From Corynebacterium resistens DSM 45100 (GTDB lineage: Bacteria > Actinomycetota > Actinomycetes > Mycobacteriales > Mycobacteriaceae): a stretch of DNA of 64,000 nucleotides. Made by a program: the position numbers and the translations under genes. The DNA is taken from positions 496,001 through 560,000 of the forward strand of contig NC_015673.1 in the NCBI RefSeq assembly GCF_000177535.2, given 5' to 3'. Below, piece by piece: positions 45,901-54,463 of the stretch. A model generated the notes under the pieces. The model made no database searches. It saw only the letters and a list, made by a program, of their open reading frames with translations, and had not been told where the DNA came from. Position 1 is the stretch's first letter, and each line of letters begins with the position of its first letter.

Positions 45901-46830
45901 CGCCCCTTCATCAAGACCGCGATGGACGTGATTCTTACATCCACACGCCGATCCATGTCCCAGGATTCGGCTCTCGGCACCCCGGATGTGGCGCAGCTCG
46001 TGGAGGATCTCGCGTTCCGCCTCGACCGGGAAAATGCGTGTGAACAGCAGGTTCGCGTTGTTCGGGAGACGGCGGGCGTCGCTTACAAAGGGACAGAAGC
46101 CGTGGCAAGAGCGCGCGGGCTATCCACCCTGTGGCGGGAGGATGTTGGGCCGCGGATCGAGGTCGACGAGACCGCGCTGAGTGCGTGTGTCCTCCGTGGC
46201 CAACCACCGGGCGAGGTTGCGCCGCTGGCAGCGCTGGTTGCCGGGCATGAGACACTGCGTGGTGGCACCGGGGCAGTGGGATTGATTCGCGATTACGCCC
46301 GTGACCTGTTGTCCATGACAATGCCGTTGATGTGGACCTATGGTGTGGCGCTGGAGTCACATCTACAGAACACCATGGTTCGCGTGGCGTGGGCAGATTC
46401 TTCCGGGAAGGATAATCCGGTGGAATACCGCGGGTTGGTGTTGCGCGACTTCTCTGGTCTGCGCATGTATCGGCCGCGCTTAGAGGCTGCCGGGTTGACG
46501 GTACCCGCTTGTCCGGGTGCGGTGACGGCAACCGATAACATGCGGGAGTTCCTCGATAAGGGCTACTACGCTAACGTGTTCGCGAATCTGTCCGGAATGA
46601 TTGAGGCGATCGTGGAAGCCGATCCCGCTACCACCTCGGCACAGTTGTGGGCCGCAGTGCGAGAGGTGCTTGAGGAAGTCATTACCGCTTTCGGCCGCGC
46701 CAACGTGCCTGATGCTGACTTGGAACATCTGCTCGCCCCAGTGTTACATCAGAAGGCGTTTGCTTCGATGGCTCTAGATCCGAAGGGAGGCGATCGCTAC
46801 ATTGACGTGGCGAACCCACTCGTCCGTTAA
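42910..46830 (+). CDS. ciuE: Tandem IucA/IucC NIS siderophore synthetase (CiuE-like fusion)
   Basis: 1306 aa with two NRPS-independent siderophore (NIS) synthetase modules in one chain. Module 1 (about 170-590) has I-P-V-H-P-W-Q-L-E-H and E-P-H-P-Q-N-T-V-L-V ... V-R-D-F-G-G-A-R. Module 2 (about 660-1290) has I-P-V-H-P-W-Q-W-Q-H, a Cys cluster (E-G-L-D-P-N-C-L-D-P-A-N-C) and E-S-H-L-Q-N-T-M-V ... L-R-D-F-S-G-L-R. Such enzymes adenylate citrate and join it to amines; the C. diphtheriae protein makes corynebactin (citrate and lysines). Oddities: a Gln-rich insert near residues 115-145 and a 55-residue Pro/Ser/His repeat linker between modules (about 594-650). The DtxR box overlaps the start region and the RBS is poor, so expression may be leaderless. 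A TTG-initiated exporter gene overlaps its end. Confidence 0.9.
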   Translation: MLSREQSNAPRASHLSSFDAHLPGARRTVAERLARAMVEEKCISNRIDEMEVREIESEGPAQWLLAQAQSGCLKVPHENVQRTAQEIEDGIVGLARAREGLAARWAKQASDHAKKLGQQRQEKRQQQQSQQGKCQQQEKQLRFPSLISQLHARSVNLGQSNHLTSALLARFEQLVGEGHPRHPSAKTSLGLGDEWAGVLPEQTETFQCCFVAVSEGLVESTGTCLHAALSAELPVLWSELQEECRQRGISLTCDSAFEVPDGSTGKRASNPATALPAEGFRLIPVHPWQLEHIICDEFATEIAEGHLRILETTVTAEPLMSVRTVRIHDSAGSAHLKLALEAQLTGAIRGISHGALVGPELSDLCGEITQLDGSLAPRTIDDAPAFTTCEDLAGVRYNPTRDADAERPRRNHCLGAVLRRDPVTTLTRSQAMTADDVALPVAALQANNPLTGQPILVDILNDLVDRTWDGQLSECSRRAHAQEVTAAWFAQLADILIIPVVRFAVRWGIALEPHPQNTVLVLRDGVPHAAIVRDFGGARVLANAPAIALPVPAAARAAEVMRETAIACETVEKLTDKFIYPLFTNLWMGLEETLHAGSSPVGSPHADPSPVGSSPVVSPHADPSPVGSLHAGLPHPDPSPAGSTPVGSATGISDSSGADIWTHAAQALDRERVRMQFTYSSASEPTRADLAERVFQRIFAPTLPLKRVLAMRLSGAVTEQEYVRIPNPLHDRMDAIANRWHHMYTAELTQASADVNARWQSTCYMEGLDPNCLDPANCPVGYPSMCAQVRMDRDQAVEALAHARCRVRFRLLHLRRLALLRSQSPQHAAALTGGAATGYWDVLRLFPSALRPAIADSLAVEGHTVHPLAKLRRGFTAAESEAYGPENGLPLEMRLVAVNAELLQTSTTGSLEREMHTHYPHHLRIARAELHKTHPNLARRAQIIPVHPWQWQHIIATEFAELIEAGDIALIQSCTIAAYPTISVRTVLPVAPSATGKRPFIKTAMDVILTSTRRSMSQDSALGTPDVAQLVEDLAFRLDRENACEQQVRVVRETAGVAYKGTEAVARARGLSTLWREDVGPRIEVDETALSACVLRGQPPGEVAPLAALVAGHETLRGGTGAVGLIRDYARDLLSMTMPLMWTYGVALESHLQNTMVRVAWADSSGKDNPVEYRGLVLRDFSGLRMYRPRLEAAGLTVPACPGAVTATDNMREFLDKGYYANVFANLSGMIEAIVEADPATTSAQLWAAVREVLEEVITAFGRANVPDADLEHLLAPVLHQKAFASMALDPKGGDRYIDVANPLVR
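44690..44850 (+). repeat. Minisatellite in the siderophore-synthetase linker
   Basis: Degenerate tandem units built on CACGCTGATCCGTCGCCTG (clear at about 44711, 44771 and, changed, 44813) with shorter TCGTCGCCTGTTGG units between. In frame they encode S-P-V-G-S and P-H-A-D-P-S-P-V-G repeats between the two catalytic modules. Length variation here would keep the frame only in steps of three. Confidence 0.75.
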
Positions 46831-48322
46831 AACCAGCGCACCCACCACCCAATCCGGTACTCCCATCAGCAAGACCTATACGACTGCCACCGCATATCGG
46901 CGCCTGATGAGTTCCGCGGTATGTTCGCGGCTAGCTGGCTCCGCAGAGCTGGTCATGCTCAACTGGTGGGTCTTGCACGTTACTGGCAATCCAGCGATGA
47001 TCGGCGTGGTCACCGCGGCGCGCTTGGTCCCGTTGCTGTTTTCCGCGCCTGTCGCCGGTGCACTGGCCGATCGATACTCGCCATTTGCGCTGGTCACGGT
47101 GATGTGTGGGGTTTCTGCGGTCTTCACGGCGCTGCTGGGCATGGCTGTGCACCTTGCGTGGCCCATCGGTGTGGTTTGTGCGTTACTTGCGTTTCGCGGT
47201 TTAGCGATCGCTGCCGAGCCCACCATGCGCCAATTAGCGGTCGCTCACCTAGCCAAGGTCGTTGCTAGCCCGCCGCCGGCTACAGTTTCTTTTTCCTCCG
47301 ACGCCCCTTCCTCCGCGACAACCACCCGAACCGTGAAAGGCATGGCGGATCTATCGACGATCACAACGCTGTGCTTGGTGGCAGGCCCATTGTTGAGCGG
47401 GCTGCTGCTGGCTTCGATCGGACCAGGTGGCGGCATGGTGGTTTTGGCCGTCCTCGTTGGCATTGCAGCGCTATGCACAGGGTCTGTCATTCCACAGCGT
47501 TCGTCCCAGGTGCCGTGGCACTCGCTGCGAGCGCTACGGCACCCATCTGGGAGATCGCTCCGAAACGTGGTGGCGAGGGCGCGCCGGGCGCGCCCGGCGC
47601 GCACGGGAGAGCCGTGCCACGAGGCGGTTGAGCGCCCCCGGAAACAGTTCGCGCATCATCCCCGCGCGATCGCTGTGATGCGAAGTGATCAGCGGTTGTG
47701 CGCCCAAATCGTTGTAGCTCTGGGCCCCATGCTGGCGGTTTTCCCGTATACCTCGATGATTCCGGTGGTGGTGGGCAGCGTGGCGTCTGGAATGAAAGAA
47801 ACAACCGCGGTGGCGGTAGCGAGTGCGGCGGCCGCCCTAGGCGGAGTGGTGACGACTCTTAGGCTGCGAAGGAGGGCGACGGCTATTGCACGGCCGGGGC
47901 GGGTGGCATTTGTGGCGGCTGGATTGAGTTCGGTCGCGCTCCTGGCGTGCGCGTTGGTAATTGTTGGGATGAACAAGCTCGGTGGGGAAGACACATCAGC
48001 TTCCGAAGGGGGAACTCAGCCGTGGGCGTTGTTAGGCCTGTGTATCGCACTGGTCGTGCTCGGTAGCGTGGGGCAGTTGTATCGCACGACGAATCGCGCT
48101 GCGGTGGTGATGCTGGCGCCGGAGGAATCCAAAGGTGCAGTGCTGGGGGTATCCAATATGGACCGCGTGCTCATTCCGTTGGGCTCGATGGTGTGCGGGG
48201 TAGTGGCAGCACAGTGGGGAGTGGCGTGGATGCTGGTCGCAATGGCTGCAGCCAACGTGATCTTGCTGGTGCCGGCACTGGGGATGTTGTTGCACCCCAA
48301 CCGTTGCAAGCCTGAAGTGTGA
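46802..48322 (+). CDS. MFS transporter, likely siderophore exporter
   Basis: 506 aa, about 12 TM helices. Start TTG at 46802 inside the end of the synthetase gene, with GGGAGG 11 bases upstream, so translation is probably coupled; an ATG near 46909 is an alternative. Typical MFS loop A-G-A-L-A-D-R-Y after TM2. The central cytoplasmic loop is long, Arg/Pro-rich and poorly conserved-looking, and contains a 24-bp all-GC palindrome (47579-47602). Corynebacterial ciu loci carry an MFS gene next to the NIS synthetase, so export of the siderophore is the likely role. It shares iron control by operon membership. Confidence 0.83.
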   Translation: MTWRTHSSVKTSAPTTQSGTPISKTYTTATAYRRLMSSAVCSRLAGSAELVMLNWWVLHVTGNPAMIGVVTAARLVPLLFSAPVAGALADRYSPFALVTVMCGVSAVFTALLGMAVHLAWPIGVVCALLAFRGLAIAAEPTMRQLAVAHLAKVVASPPPATVSFSSDAPSSATTTRTVKGMADLSTITTLCLVAGPLLSGLLLASIGPGGGMVVLAVLVGIAALCTGSVIPQRSSQVPWHSLRALRHPSGRSLRNVVARARRARPARTGEPCHEAVERPRKQFAHHPRAIAVMRSDQRLCAQIVVALGPMLAVFPYTSMIPVVVGSVASGMKETTAVAVASAAAALGGVVTTLRLRRRATAIARPGRVAFVAAGLSSVALLACALVIVGMNKLGGEDTSASEGGTQPWALLGLCIALVVLGSVGQLYRTTNRAAVVMLAPEESKGAVLGVSNMDRVLIPLGSMVCGVVAAQWGVAWMLVAMAAANVILLVPALGMLLHPNRCKPEV

Positions 48323-48424
48323 AGAAACTCTCGGATTCCCCACACAAGCGAAACATTTGGTGGCAAAATGAAATCCAAGCAATTCAGTTAATCGCCACTA
48401 ATTGAACGGGGTGTGTGACAAAAC

Positions 48425-49120
48425 ATGAGTGTGGAATGCACTACGAGTGCCCGAGAGCTCGTCGCGAGCATCGTTGAAGATGGAATGACAATCGCCGTGG
48501 GAGGCTTTGGCTTGTGTGGCGTGCCCTACGACCTCATCGAAGGGGTGCGGGATTCGGGCGCGAAGGATCTCACCATTGTCAGCAACAACATGGGTATAGA
48601 TGGCCAAGGTCTGGGAATCCTGTTGGAAAACAAGCAGGTCAGCAAGGCGATCTCGTCCTATGTGGGGGAAAACAAACTTTTCGCGGAGCTGTACTTGGCT
48701 GGGGAGCTGGAGGTGGAATTCACTCCCCAGGGAACCCTGGCGGAACGGCTGCGCGCAGGTGGCGCCGGCATCCCCGCGTTCTACACCGCCACCGGTGTGG
48801 GAACCATGATCGCGGAAGGCAAGCCTGAGGCCGTCTTCGATGGCAAGCGCTACATCCAAGAACGGGGCATCGTTGCAGACCTTGGCCTCGTCCACGCGCA
48901 CACCGGGGATATCGACGGCAACCTCGTGTATCGCCTTACCGCGCAGAACTTCAACCCCCTGTGCGCTGCCAGCGGCAAGGTCACCATCGCCGAAGTCGAA
49001 AACCTCGTCGGACGCGGCGAGATCGAACCTGACCGCATCCAAACTCCCGGAGTGTACGTCGATCACATCATCCAGGCCCAGCCACGGGAAAAGCCCATCG
49101 AAAAGCGGACTACGCGCTAG
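48425..49120 (+). CDS. scoA: 3-oxoacid CoA-transferase, subunit A
   Basis: 231 aa, family I CoA-transferase alpha subunit. Signature [11 protein letters not shown] near the N-terminus, S-N-N-M-G, and [15 protein letters not shown]. Moves CoA from succinyl-CoA to acetoacetate (or a related 3-oxoacid) together with subunit B. There is a 77-bp gap to the beta gene, which contains one GGCGTCGG-A-rich motif (49132). The substrate could also be 3-oxoadipate (PcaI/J); nothing nearby points to aromatic catabolism. Confidence 0.92.
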   Translation: MSVECTTSARELVASIVEDGMTIAVGGFGLCGVPYDLIEGVRDSGAKDLTIVSNNMGIDGQGLGILLENKQVSKAISSYVGENKLFAELYLAGELEVEFTPQGTLAERLRAGGAGIPAFYTATGVGTMIAEGKPEAVFDGKRYIQERGIVADLGLVHAHTGDIDGNLVYRLTAQNFNPLCAASGKVTIAEVENLVGRGEIEPDRIQTPGVYVDHIIQAQPREKPIEKRTTR

Positions 49121-49197
49121 GGGACCAGCGGGGCGTCGGGAAAAAAGAAAACAACGACAAGCAACAGCTACAGCAGGAAAAAACAGGGAGTAGAACG

Positions 49198-49836
49198 ATG
49201 GCTTGGACCAGGGACGAGATGGCTGCGATGGCAGCCCAAGAGCTCAACGATGGTGACTATGTGAACCTCGGCATTGGAATTCCAACACTGGTGGCGAATC
49301 ATCTGCCCGAAGGTGTGCGAGTAATTCTGCAGAGTGAAAACGGCATCCTCGGCATGGGGCCGTACCCCACGGACGAGCAAGTTGATGCGGACCTCATCAA
49401 CGCCGGAAAGCAGACCGTCACGCTTCTACCGGGAGCAGCAACTTTCGATTCCGCAACGAGCTTCGGGATGATCCGCGGCGGGCACGTGAAGATGGCAGTG
49501 CTGGGCGCGATGCAAGTCAGCGAGCGCGGCGACCTAGCGAACTGGATGATCCCCGGCAAAATGATTAAGGGCATGGGCGGGGCGATGGACTTGGTCTCCG
49601 GCACCCCGCGCGTGGTGGTGCTCACTGACCACACGGCCAAGGACGGGTCCGCGAAATTGAAGCGCGAGTGCGACCTGCCGCTGACGGGGGTGCAGGTGGT
49701 TAAGCGCATCATCACCGACTTGGCCAGCTTCGATGTGGCCGAGGATCACCTGGTGTTACGCCAGCTCGCGCCGGGGGTGACGATCGAGGAGATCGGGGAG
49801 AAGACTGAGGCCAAGTTCGTGGTGGACTTGGCCTAA
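49198..49836 (+). CDS. scoB: 3-oxoacid CoA-transferase, subunit B
   Basis: 212 aa, beta subunit. Active-site Glu in [11 protein letters not shown], upstream [10 protein letters not shown], and [18 protein letters not shown]. The two subunits form the heterotetramer that handles ketone-body or beta-keto-acid CoA exchange, linking fatty-acid breakdown to the TCA cycle. AGGGAGTAGAACG precedes the ATG. Confidence 0.93.
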   Translation: MAWTRDEMAAMAAQELNDGDYVNLGIGIPTLVANHLPEGVRVILQSENGILGMGPYPTDEQVDADLINAGKQTVTLLPGAATFDSATSFGMIRGGHVKMAVLGAMQVSERGDLANWMIPGKMIKGMGGAMDLVSGTPRVVVLTDHTAKDGSAKLKRECDLPLTGVQVVKRIITDLASFDVAEDHLVLRQLAPGVTIEEIGEKTEAKFVVDLA

Positions 49837-49882
49837 GCCACGGGGGCAAAACTCCCGGCGGAACCCATTTTGCTTCGAGTGG

Positions 49883-50683
49883 CTATTGCTCCAAGTACTT
49901 ATCCGGAATATCCAGAGCGCGCAGATCATCGATGGATTTCGTGGACTTCTCTAGTACAGCCTTCACCACGTGGCGCATCTGCTCTTCCGGATCGGGAATA
50001 CGGCGCTGCTCGCTCATCAGCACAGTCAGAATCTCCGGTTGATCCTTGAAGCAGTGCCAGACCACAGCATTCGCCAGCGATTCCAAAACCAAGCCGCGTG
50101 GCTGTAATGCCTGTTCGGGGCGTTCGGCGCGTTTCCCACCCCCGCGCGGCCGCACGTGCAAATCCTGTTGCCCAATGCCCACCACGGAGCCGTCTTTGTT
50201 CTTCACGATGGACGTGTAGGGCACATTGCAGTACCCGTCCTTTTCGATAGTCTGCTTAATCCAAGCAACCATTTCATCCGGCACCTCCACCTCGAGGTAC
50301 GCCCCATCGCGGCCAGGTTGTAAGTATTGGAAAGTCCCGGTTCGCGTCCACGCTTCGTATTCGACGCCCATGCGCCGCGCCACCAGCGTGCCAAATAGCA
50401 CATCGGTCATGGAGTACAACGTGCCTCCGAAGGCGGCGCCGTGCATGTTCTGGTTCCAAAACCGCATGTTCAACTGGATGCGGCCGTAGGACCAGTCTTC
50501 GGAGACATGGGTCAGCTTGATGCCGGAAAACAGCAGCGGTGGCCATGCGCTCATCCATTTGCGCATGTTGTTCGGGGTGCTCAAGGACTTGGCGATGAGC
50601 TTGGGGAAGGTCTTTTTCTGCAGCTTCTGCAGGGAACCGAGCGGGCCGGAAAGCTTAGAGCGAGACTGTTGTGAATTCATCAT
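49883..50683 (-). CDS. DUF4442 hotdog-fold protein (thioesterase-like)
   Basis: 266 aa. The region around residues 60-165 (R-F-W-N-Q-N-M-H-G-A-A-F-G-G-T-L-Y-S-M-T-D) matches the DUF4442/hotdog pattern seen in acyl-CoA thioesterase relatives, with H-G-A-A-F-G-G as the acyl-pocket turn. A basic N-terminal extension and a C-terminal helical tail (E-E-Q-M-R-H-V-V-K-A-V-L-E-K-S) are extra. Enzyme activity is not established for this family. Convergent with scoB; transcribed from the same side as the FecB-type gene 26 bp upstream. Confidence 0.8.
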   Translation of the reverse strand: MMNSQQSRSKLSGPLGSLQKLQKKTFPKLIAKSLSTPNNMRKWMSAWPPLLFSGIKLTHVSEDWSYGRIQLNMRFWNQNMHGAAFGGTLYSMTDVLFGTLVARRMGVEYEAWTRTGTFQYLQPGRDGAYLEVEVPDEMVAWIKQTIEKDGYCNVPYTSIVKNKDGSVVGIGQQDLHVRPRGGGKRAERPEQALQPRGLVLESLANAVVWHCFKDQPEILTVLMSEQRRIPDPEEQMRHVVKAVLEKSTKSIDDLRALDIPDKYLEQ

Positions 50684-50709
50684 TAATCGAAGTTACTCCA
50701 TGCGCCGTC

Positions 50710-51879
50710 TTAAGGCGACGTAAATCCGCACACGTAGCCTCGGCACAAATCCCCGAGCTTAAGCGGGGGAGCAAGTTCTGGTAGGGGAGCCTTGTTATCG
50801 TTGAGCGCCTTAAAGACCGGATCGAACTGCTTCAATGCCCAGCGCACGGAAAGAGCCGTGGCCATAGAGGTCGCGTTGTTCTCCGCCTCCGATACCTTTA
50901 CCGCGCGACCATCTTTCACCACCGGCAGCTGCTTCCAACCGGGCGCCTTGTTGAGGTCTCCATCGATGGGCCACATCAGCGTGAAATCAGAGTCGAGAAG
51001 ATCTACCTTTTCCGGAGAGATATTCACGCGATTTTCCTTCTTCGCGAATTCCCGCAGTTTCGGGTTGACTTCAAAGCCCAAACGCGTGAACAAATCATTG
51101 GAAGGATCGTTTGGATTCGCGACTGCTGAGTACTGCCCACCGAAGAACATACCCCACGTGAATGTCTTGCCCTTCAAGTTCGGGTACTTCTTTGCGGTCT
51201 CGCTAATCTCATTGTTTACGTCTTCTACCAGCTTGTTCGCTTCATCTTCCTTATCCGCGATTTGGCCGGCAATCTTGGTGAGCTTGCGCCAGTCATCCAC
51301 GCCCGTCTGCTTATCGAGCACTGGCACTGTGGGGGCGATAGCGCTCAACTTGTCGTAATAAGCCTTATCGGGGACCCAGCCGGCGAGAATCACATCCGGC
51401 TTGATCTCCGCCAGTTTCTCCGGCGTGATTTCTTGCAAGTCAAAGTTGTAGGTGATCGTGTTATTTGCCGCATTCTCCTTAGCCCAAGGAATCTGCTGCT
51501 TGGAGCTTGCTGTGCCGGAAACCACTTGGGTTTCCACAGGCACATCCAGCGCGTTGAAGGCATCGGTCCATCCCTGCGCCATGGTCACGATGCGCTTCGG
51601 GTTCTTGGGAACCTCGGTTGTGCCCATCGAGTGCTGGATGGAGATCTTTTCCGACGCCACCCCGCCCTGCTCCGAACTTGCACTACCGTTTCCACCATTG
51701 CTGCCACCGTTATCCGAGCAGGCCACGGCTCCCAAGCTCAGGGAAACTGCGGAGGCCGCCGCGATGACACCCCGGCGCCAGGCACGGGTGTTGTATCCAT
51801 GGTGAGCATCGCTGTTGGAGGGATAGCGAGGTGGGGCAGAAGGTGGCGTCGAAGTAAAAGAAGAAAGGAAGTTTCGCAA
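50710..51879 (-). CDS. Iron-siderophore-type ABC substrate-binding lipoprotein (FecB/FepB family)
   Basis: About 389 aa from the TTG at 51879 (GAAAGG upstream); the frame is open to 51906. Basic N-region with R-A-W-R-R-G-V, hydrophobic core, and lipobox L-G-A-V-A-C, so it is a surface lipoprotein. Class III binding-protein features: P-K-R-I-V-T-M-A-Q-G-W-T-D in lobe 1, E-K-L-A-E-I-K-P-D-V-I-L-A-G and F-T-W-G-M-F-F-G-G. No permease or ATPase genes are next to it, so it works with components encoded elsewhere. Proximity to the siderophore synthetase suggests ferric-siderophore uptake. I see no clear DtxR box in its leader. One GGCGTCGG motif (51651-51658) lies just after the lipobox region, read as V-A-S-E-K. 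Confidence 0.87.
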   Translation of the reverse strand: MRNFLSSFTSTPPSAPPRYPSNSDAHHGYNTRAWRRGVIAAASAVSLSLGAVACSDNGGSNGGNGSASSEQGGVASEKISIQHSMGTTEVPKNPKRIVTMAQGWTDAFNALDVPVETQVVSGTASSKQQIPWAKENAANNTITYNFDLQEITPEKLAEIKPDVILAGWVPDKAYYDKLSAIAPTVPVLDKQTGVDDWRKLTKIAGQIADKEDEANKLVEDVNNEISETAKKYPNLKGKTFTWGMFFGGQYSAVANPNDPSNDLFTRLGFEVNPKLREFAKKENRVNISPEKVDLLDSDFTLMWPIDGDLNKAPGWKQLPVVKDGRAVKVSEAENNATSMATALSVRWALKQFDPVFKALNDNKAPLPELAPPLKLGDLCRGYVCGFTSP

Positions 51880-52003
51880 GACGATGGGCCTTTCAGAAGG
51901 GTCCAAGTCCGCCTGATAATCGCGGCGGCGCGTTCACAATGATGGACTCAGTCTAGTCCGTGGCTTGAACTAGAAAGCAAGGAATGCCAGTACAGTATTC
52001 GGC

Positions 52004-53251
52004 ATGTCCAAAACGAAAAAGGCGCGTCCCCATCACGAACTTGCGCCCCAAGCTGGTGTCACCATGACTGGCAGTCCAATGGCGTTGCTGAACCGCATTG
52101 CGCCATTGCTGGTTATCGTTGGCGCCGCGCTAATCGGTATGAATGCATGGTTTTACTGGCACTTTTCGTGGAACCACGGCTTGATGGATGCTGGAGTTTT
52201 CCGCGATGCCGGTTTTGCTATTACCCACGGCCACCCGCTGTATTCCGATGAATTCCCCACCCGCAGTGGTTTCCGCTTTTTGTACCCGCCTTTCGCTGCG
52301 GTGCTGTTCGCTCCGCTCATGCTGGTCGGGGAACGGGTGCAGGACATGGCATGGACGGTTGGAACAATCACTGCAGTTTTCGCGACTGTGGGGATGTGCG
52401 CTCACCGCCTCGGCCTTCGTCCTTGGTGGATGTGGGCGGTGGCGTGTGCCGGTTTCAGCGTGATTTTGGAGCCCCTGCGTTCCCACCTGGATTATGGTCA
52501 AATCAATATCTTCCTCGTTGCGTTGGTGGTAGCGGACGTCCTCGGCTACATTCCCCGTCGCTTTCGTGGCCTCGGTATTGGCATTGCCGCCGGTATTAAA
52601 ATCACGCCCGCTGGATTTGGATTGATTTTCCTTGTTCGTAAAGACTGGGCTAGTTTGGCCCGGGCGTTCGGGACGTTCCTCTTCACGGTGCTGATCGGCT
52701 TTATTTTCCGCGGTCACGATGCTGTGTATTTCTGGACTGAGGAATTCTTCGGTTCCGATCGGGCGGGGGCACCGGGTTATCCCCGAAATCAAGCGCTCAC
52801 TGGTTTGTTCACTCGCGCCGGTATGGATCCCGATATGGCTGCGAAAGTCATGATTCCCGGCTTCCTGATCATCGCGGCACTTTGCGTATGGGGCGCCTAC
52901 CGATACGAAAAGGCCGGCCATCCCGTTGCCTCATATTTGTTGGTCACACTGGGTATCTGCTTGGCGAACCCGGTGGCAGTAACGCATCACTGGTCGGGAA
53001 TTGTCGTGGCGTGGGCGCTAGTCATGGCGCCGGTACGCCGCTGGCTATTGCTTCCGCTGTTGTTTATGCTTTTCGCCTTCTATTTCCGTTGGTACAAGAT
53101 TTATCCGCAAGTCGAACATTTTGACTTCGATTTGCGCACCTGGTTGGAGGGCAACCTAGAAGGCATCAGTGGTGTGGTCATGTTCATCTGCTTGTTGGTG
53201 TTGGCAGCGCGGGTGAAATCCGGGGAAGCTACAGCTGAACGCGCTCACTAG
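52004..53251 (+). CDS. GT87-family polyprenol-phosphate mannosyltransferase (DUF2029)
   Basis: 415 aa, about nine to ten TM helices. Periplasmic first loop with M-D-A-G-V-F-R-D-A-G carrying the catalytic Asp position of GT-C enzymes, then R-F-L-Y-P-P-F-A-A-V. H-L-D-Y-G-Q-I-N and I-A-A-G-I-K-I-T-P follow, both characteristic of the PimE/MptC-like alpha-1,2-mannosyltransferases that build phosphatidylinositol mannosides and lipoarabinomannan. The ATG is close to a possible start of transcription; no Shine-Dalgarno. It stands alone. Confidence 0.87.
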   Translation: MSKTKKARPHHELAPQAGVTMTGSPMALLNRIAPLLVIVGAALIGMNAWFYWHFSWNHGLMDAGVFRDAGFAITHGHPLYSDEFPTRSGFRFLYPPFAAVLFAPLMLVGERVQDMAWTVGTITAVFATVGMCAHRLGLRPWWMWAVACAGFSVILEPLRSHLDYGQINIFLVALVVADVLGYIPRRFRGLGIGIAAGIKITPAGFGLIFLVRKDWASLARAFGTFLFTVLIGFIFRGHDAVYFWTEEFFGSDRAGAPGYPRNQALTGLFTRAGMDPDMAAKVMIPGFLIIAALCVWGAYRYEKAGHPVASYLLVTLGICLANPVAVTHHWSGIVVAWALVMAPVRRWLLLPLLFMLFAFYFRWYKIYPQVEHFDFDLRTWLEGNLEGISGVVMFICLLVLAARVKSGEATAERAH

Positions 53252-53262
53252 CACGCGCGTTC
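53237..53262 (+). terminator. Hairpin at end of GT87 gene
   Basis: GAACGCGC (53237-53244) and GCGCGTTC (53255-53262) pair across the stop codon. No T-tract. Confidence 0.4.
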
Positions 53263-53307
53263 GATGACTCATTCGGGAATGTCGAAGCCCCGGGCTACAT
53301 TGATTTC

Positions 53308-54255
53308 ATGCGTACTTGGTCCTCGTCTTCCCAATCCCACCGGCCACGTTTCATCCAGCTGCGTTCCCGCTGGCCACGCGTTCGCCACTCGTATTCCCGG
53401 GTGATCGCCGCTGCTGCCGTCGCGATAGTTGCCGGTGTTTCCGTGGCGGGGTGCTCGGCGGATTTCGGAGATTCGCTTGCAGGGGGCGCTAGTTCTACTT
53501 CTTCTAGTTTGACGCCCCCAGCCGGCCCCACCTCCGGTTCTGCCCAGGCGACCGAGTCCAGCGGGCGCGGGGATGAGCAGCGCCCTGCGCACGACAAGCG
53601 CGCGGTGGGGGATGGAACGTCGTCCCCCGCACCCCACCCGGGTGCCGTTCAGAAGAGGGGTGGGGGGCGAGGGGGCGTCGGCCAAAAAACCAGCAGCTCC
53701 GCAGAAACAGTGCGTCTGCGTGGAGTGTTGGCGACCCTCGAGGTGAAGGGGCGAGCGCCGAAGAATAACTACCGGCGGGCGGAGTTTGGTCAGCGGTGGA
53801 AGGACGTGGATCGCAATGGCTGTGATCAACGCAATGATGTACTCGCGCGGGATCTGCAACAGGTGGAAGCGCCCAAGGGGTGCAAAGTGTTGCGCGGTGT
53901 GCTGCAGGATCCTTACACGGGTCAAGTGATTGCATTTCAGCGTGGGCAGCGCACGAGTAGTGCAGTCCAGATTGATCACGTAGTGGCTTTGGCGGATGCG
54001 TGGCAAAAGGGGGCGCAGCAGTGGACACCGGAGAAGCGCGAACTTTTCGCCAATGATAAGCAGAACCTCTTGGCTGTGGATGGGCCCTCGAACATGCAAA
54101 AGGGTGCCGGAGATGCTGCTACATGGCTTCCGAGAAACAAAGCTTTTCGCTGCCGGTATGTCTCGATTCAAATCGAGGTCAAGGCGAAATACGGATTGTG
54201 GGTGACATCCGCCGAGCGTGATGCCATGGATCGTGAGCTGGGGCGTTGTACTTAG
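53308..54255 (+). CDS. Secreted HNH-type nuclease (DUF1524/GmrSD C-terminal domain), lipoprotein-like
   Basis: 315 aa. Basic N-terminus, hydrophobic segment V-I-A-A-A-A-V-A-I-V-A-G-V-S-V, then A-G-C-S, a lipobox-like Cys. A Ser/Gly/Pro low-complexity linker (about 55-135) leads to the nuclease domain: W-K-D-V-D-R-N-G-C-D-Q-R-N-D-V-L, V-Q-I-D-H-V-V-A-L-A-D-A-W (His-Val motif of HNH), N-L-L-A-V-D-G-P-S-N-M-Q-K, and W-L-P-R-N-K-A-F-R-C-R-Y. Widespread secreted nuclease family in actinobacteria, probably for DNA scavenging or competition. The linker contains a GGCGTCGG motif (53674). Confidence 0.87.
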   Translation: MRTWSSSSQSHRPRFIQLRSRWPRVRHSYSRVIAAAAVAIVAGVSVAGCSADFGDSLAGGASSTSSSLTPPAGPTSGSAQATESSGRGDEQRPAHDKRAVGDGTSSPAPHPGAVQKRGGGRGGVGQKTSSSAETVRLRGVLATLEVKGRAPKNNYRRAEFGQRWKDVDRNGCDQRNDVLARDLQQVEAPKGCKVLRGVLQDPYTGQVIAFQRGQRTSSAVQIDHVVALADAWQKGAQQWTPEKRELFANDKQNLLAVDGPSNMQKGAGDAATWLPRNKAFRCRYVSIQIEVKAKYGLWVTSAERDAMDRELGRCT

Positions 54256-54314
54256 TAGGCGAATAATTTTGGGGTCGCTTGGGGTGGGGCGTAAGGTTCT
54301 AGGGTCGCAAAAAA

Positions 54315-54353
54315 TAGACCGATCGGTACGGGTAAAGTAGACCATTCGGTACG
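54315..54353. promoter_or_regulatory. Two McbR-like operators upstream of the symporter
   Basis: TAGACCGATCGGTACG (54315-54330) and TAGACCATTCGGTACG (54338-54353), 23 bp apart, about two helical turns. Each fits TAGAC-N6-GT, the left part of the McbR consensus TAGAC-N6-GTCTA; the first contains the palindrome ACCGATCGGT. A TetR-family sulfur regulator is the best guess. Confidence 0.6.
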
Positions 54354-54463
54354 GATCGCGGGAATATCCTCGGGCACGCCTTCGTTGCCACAGTAGGAAA
54401 TGAAACGATGCCGCGAACGACAGCCCGCGGAAGATTCCTTGTAGACCCAGGAAAGAGGACACC

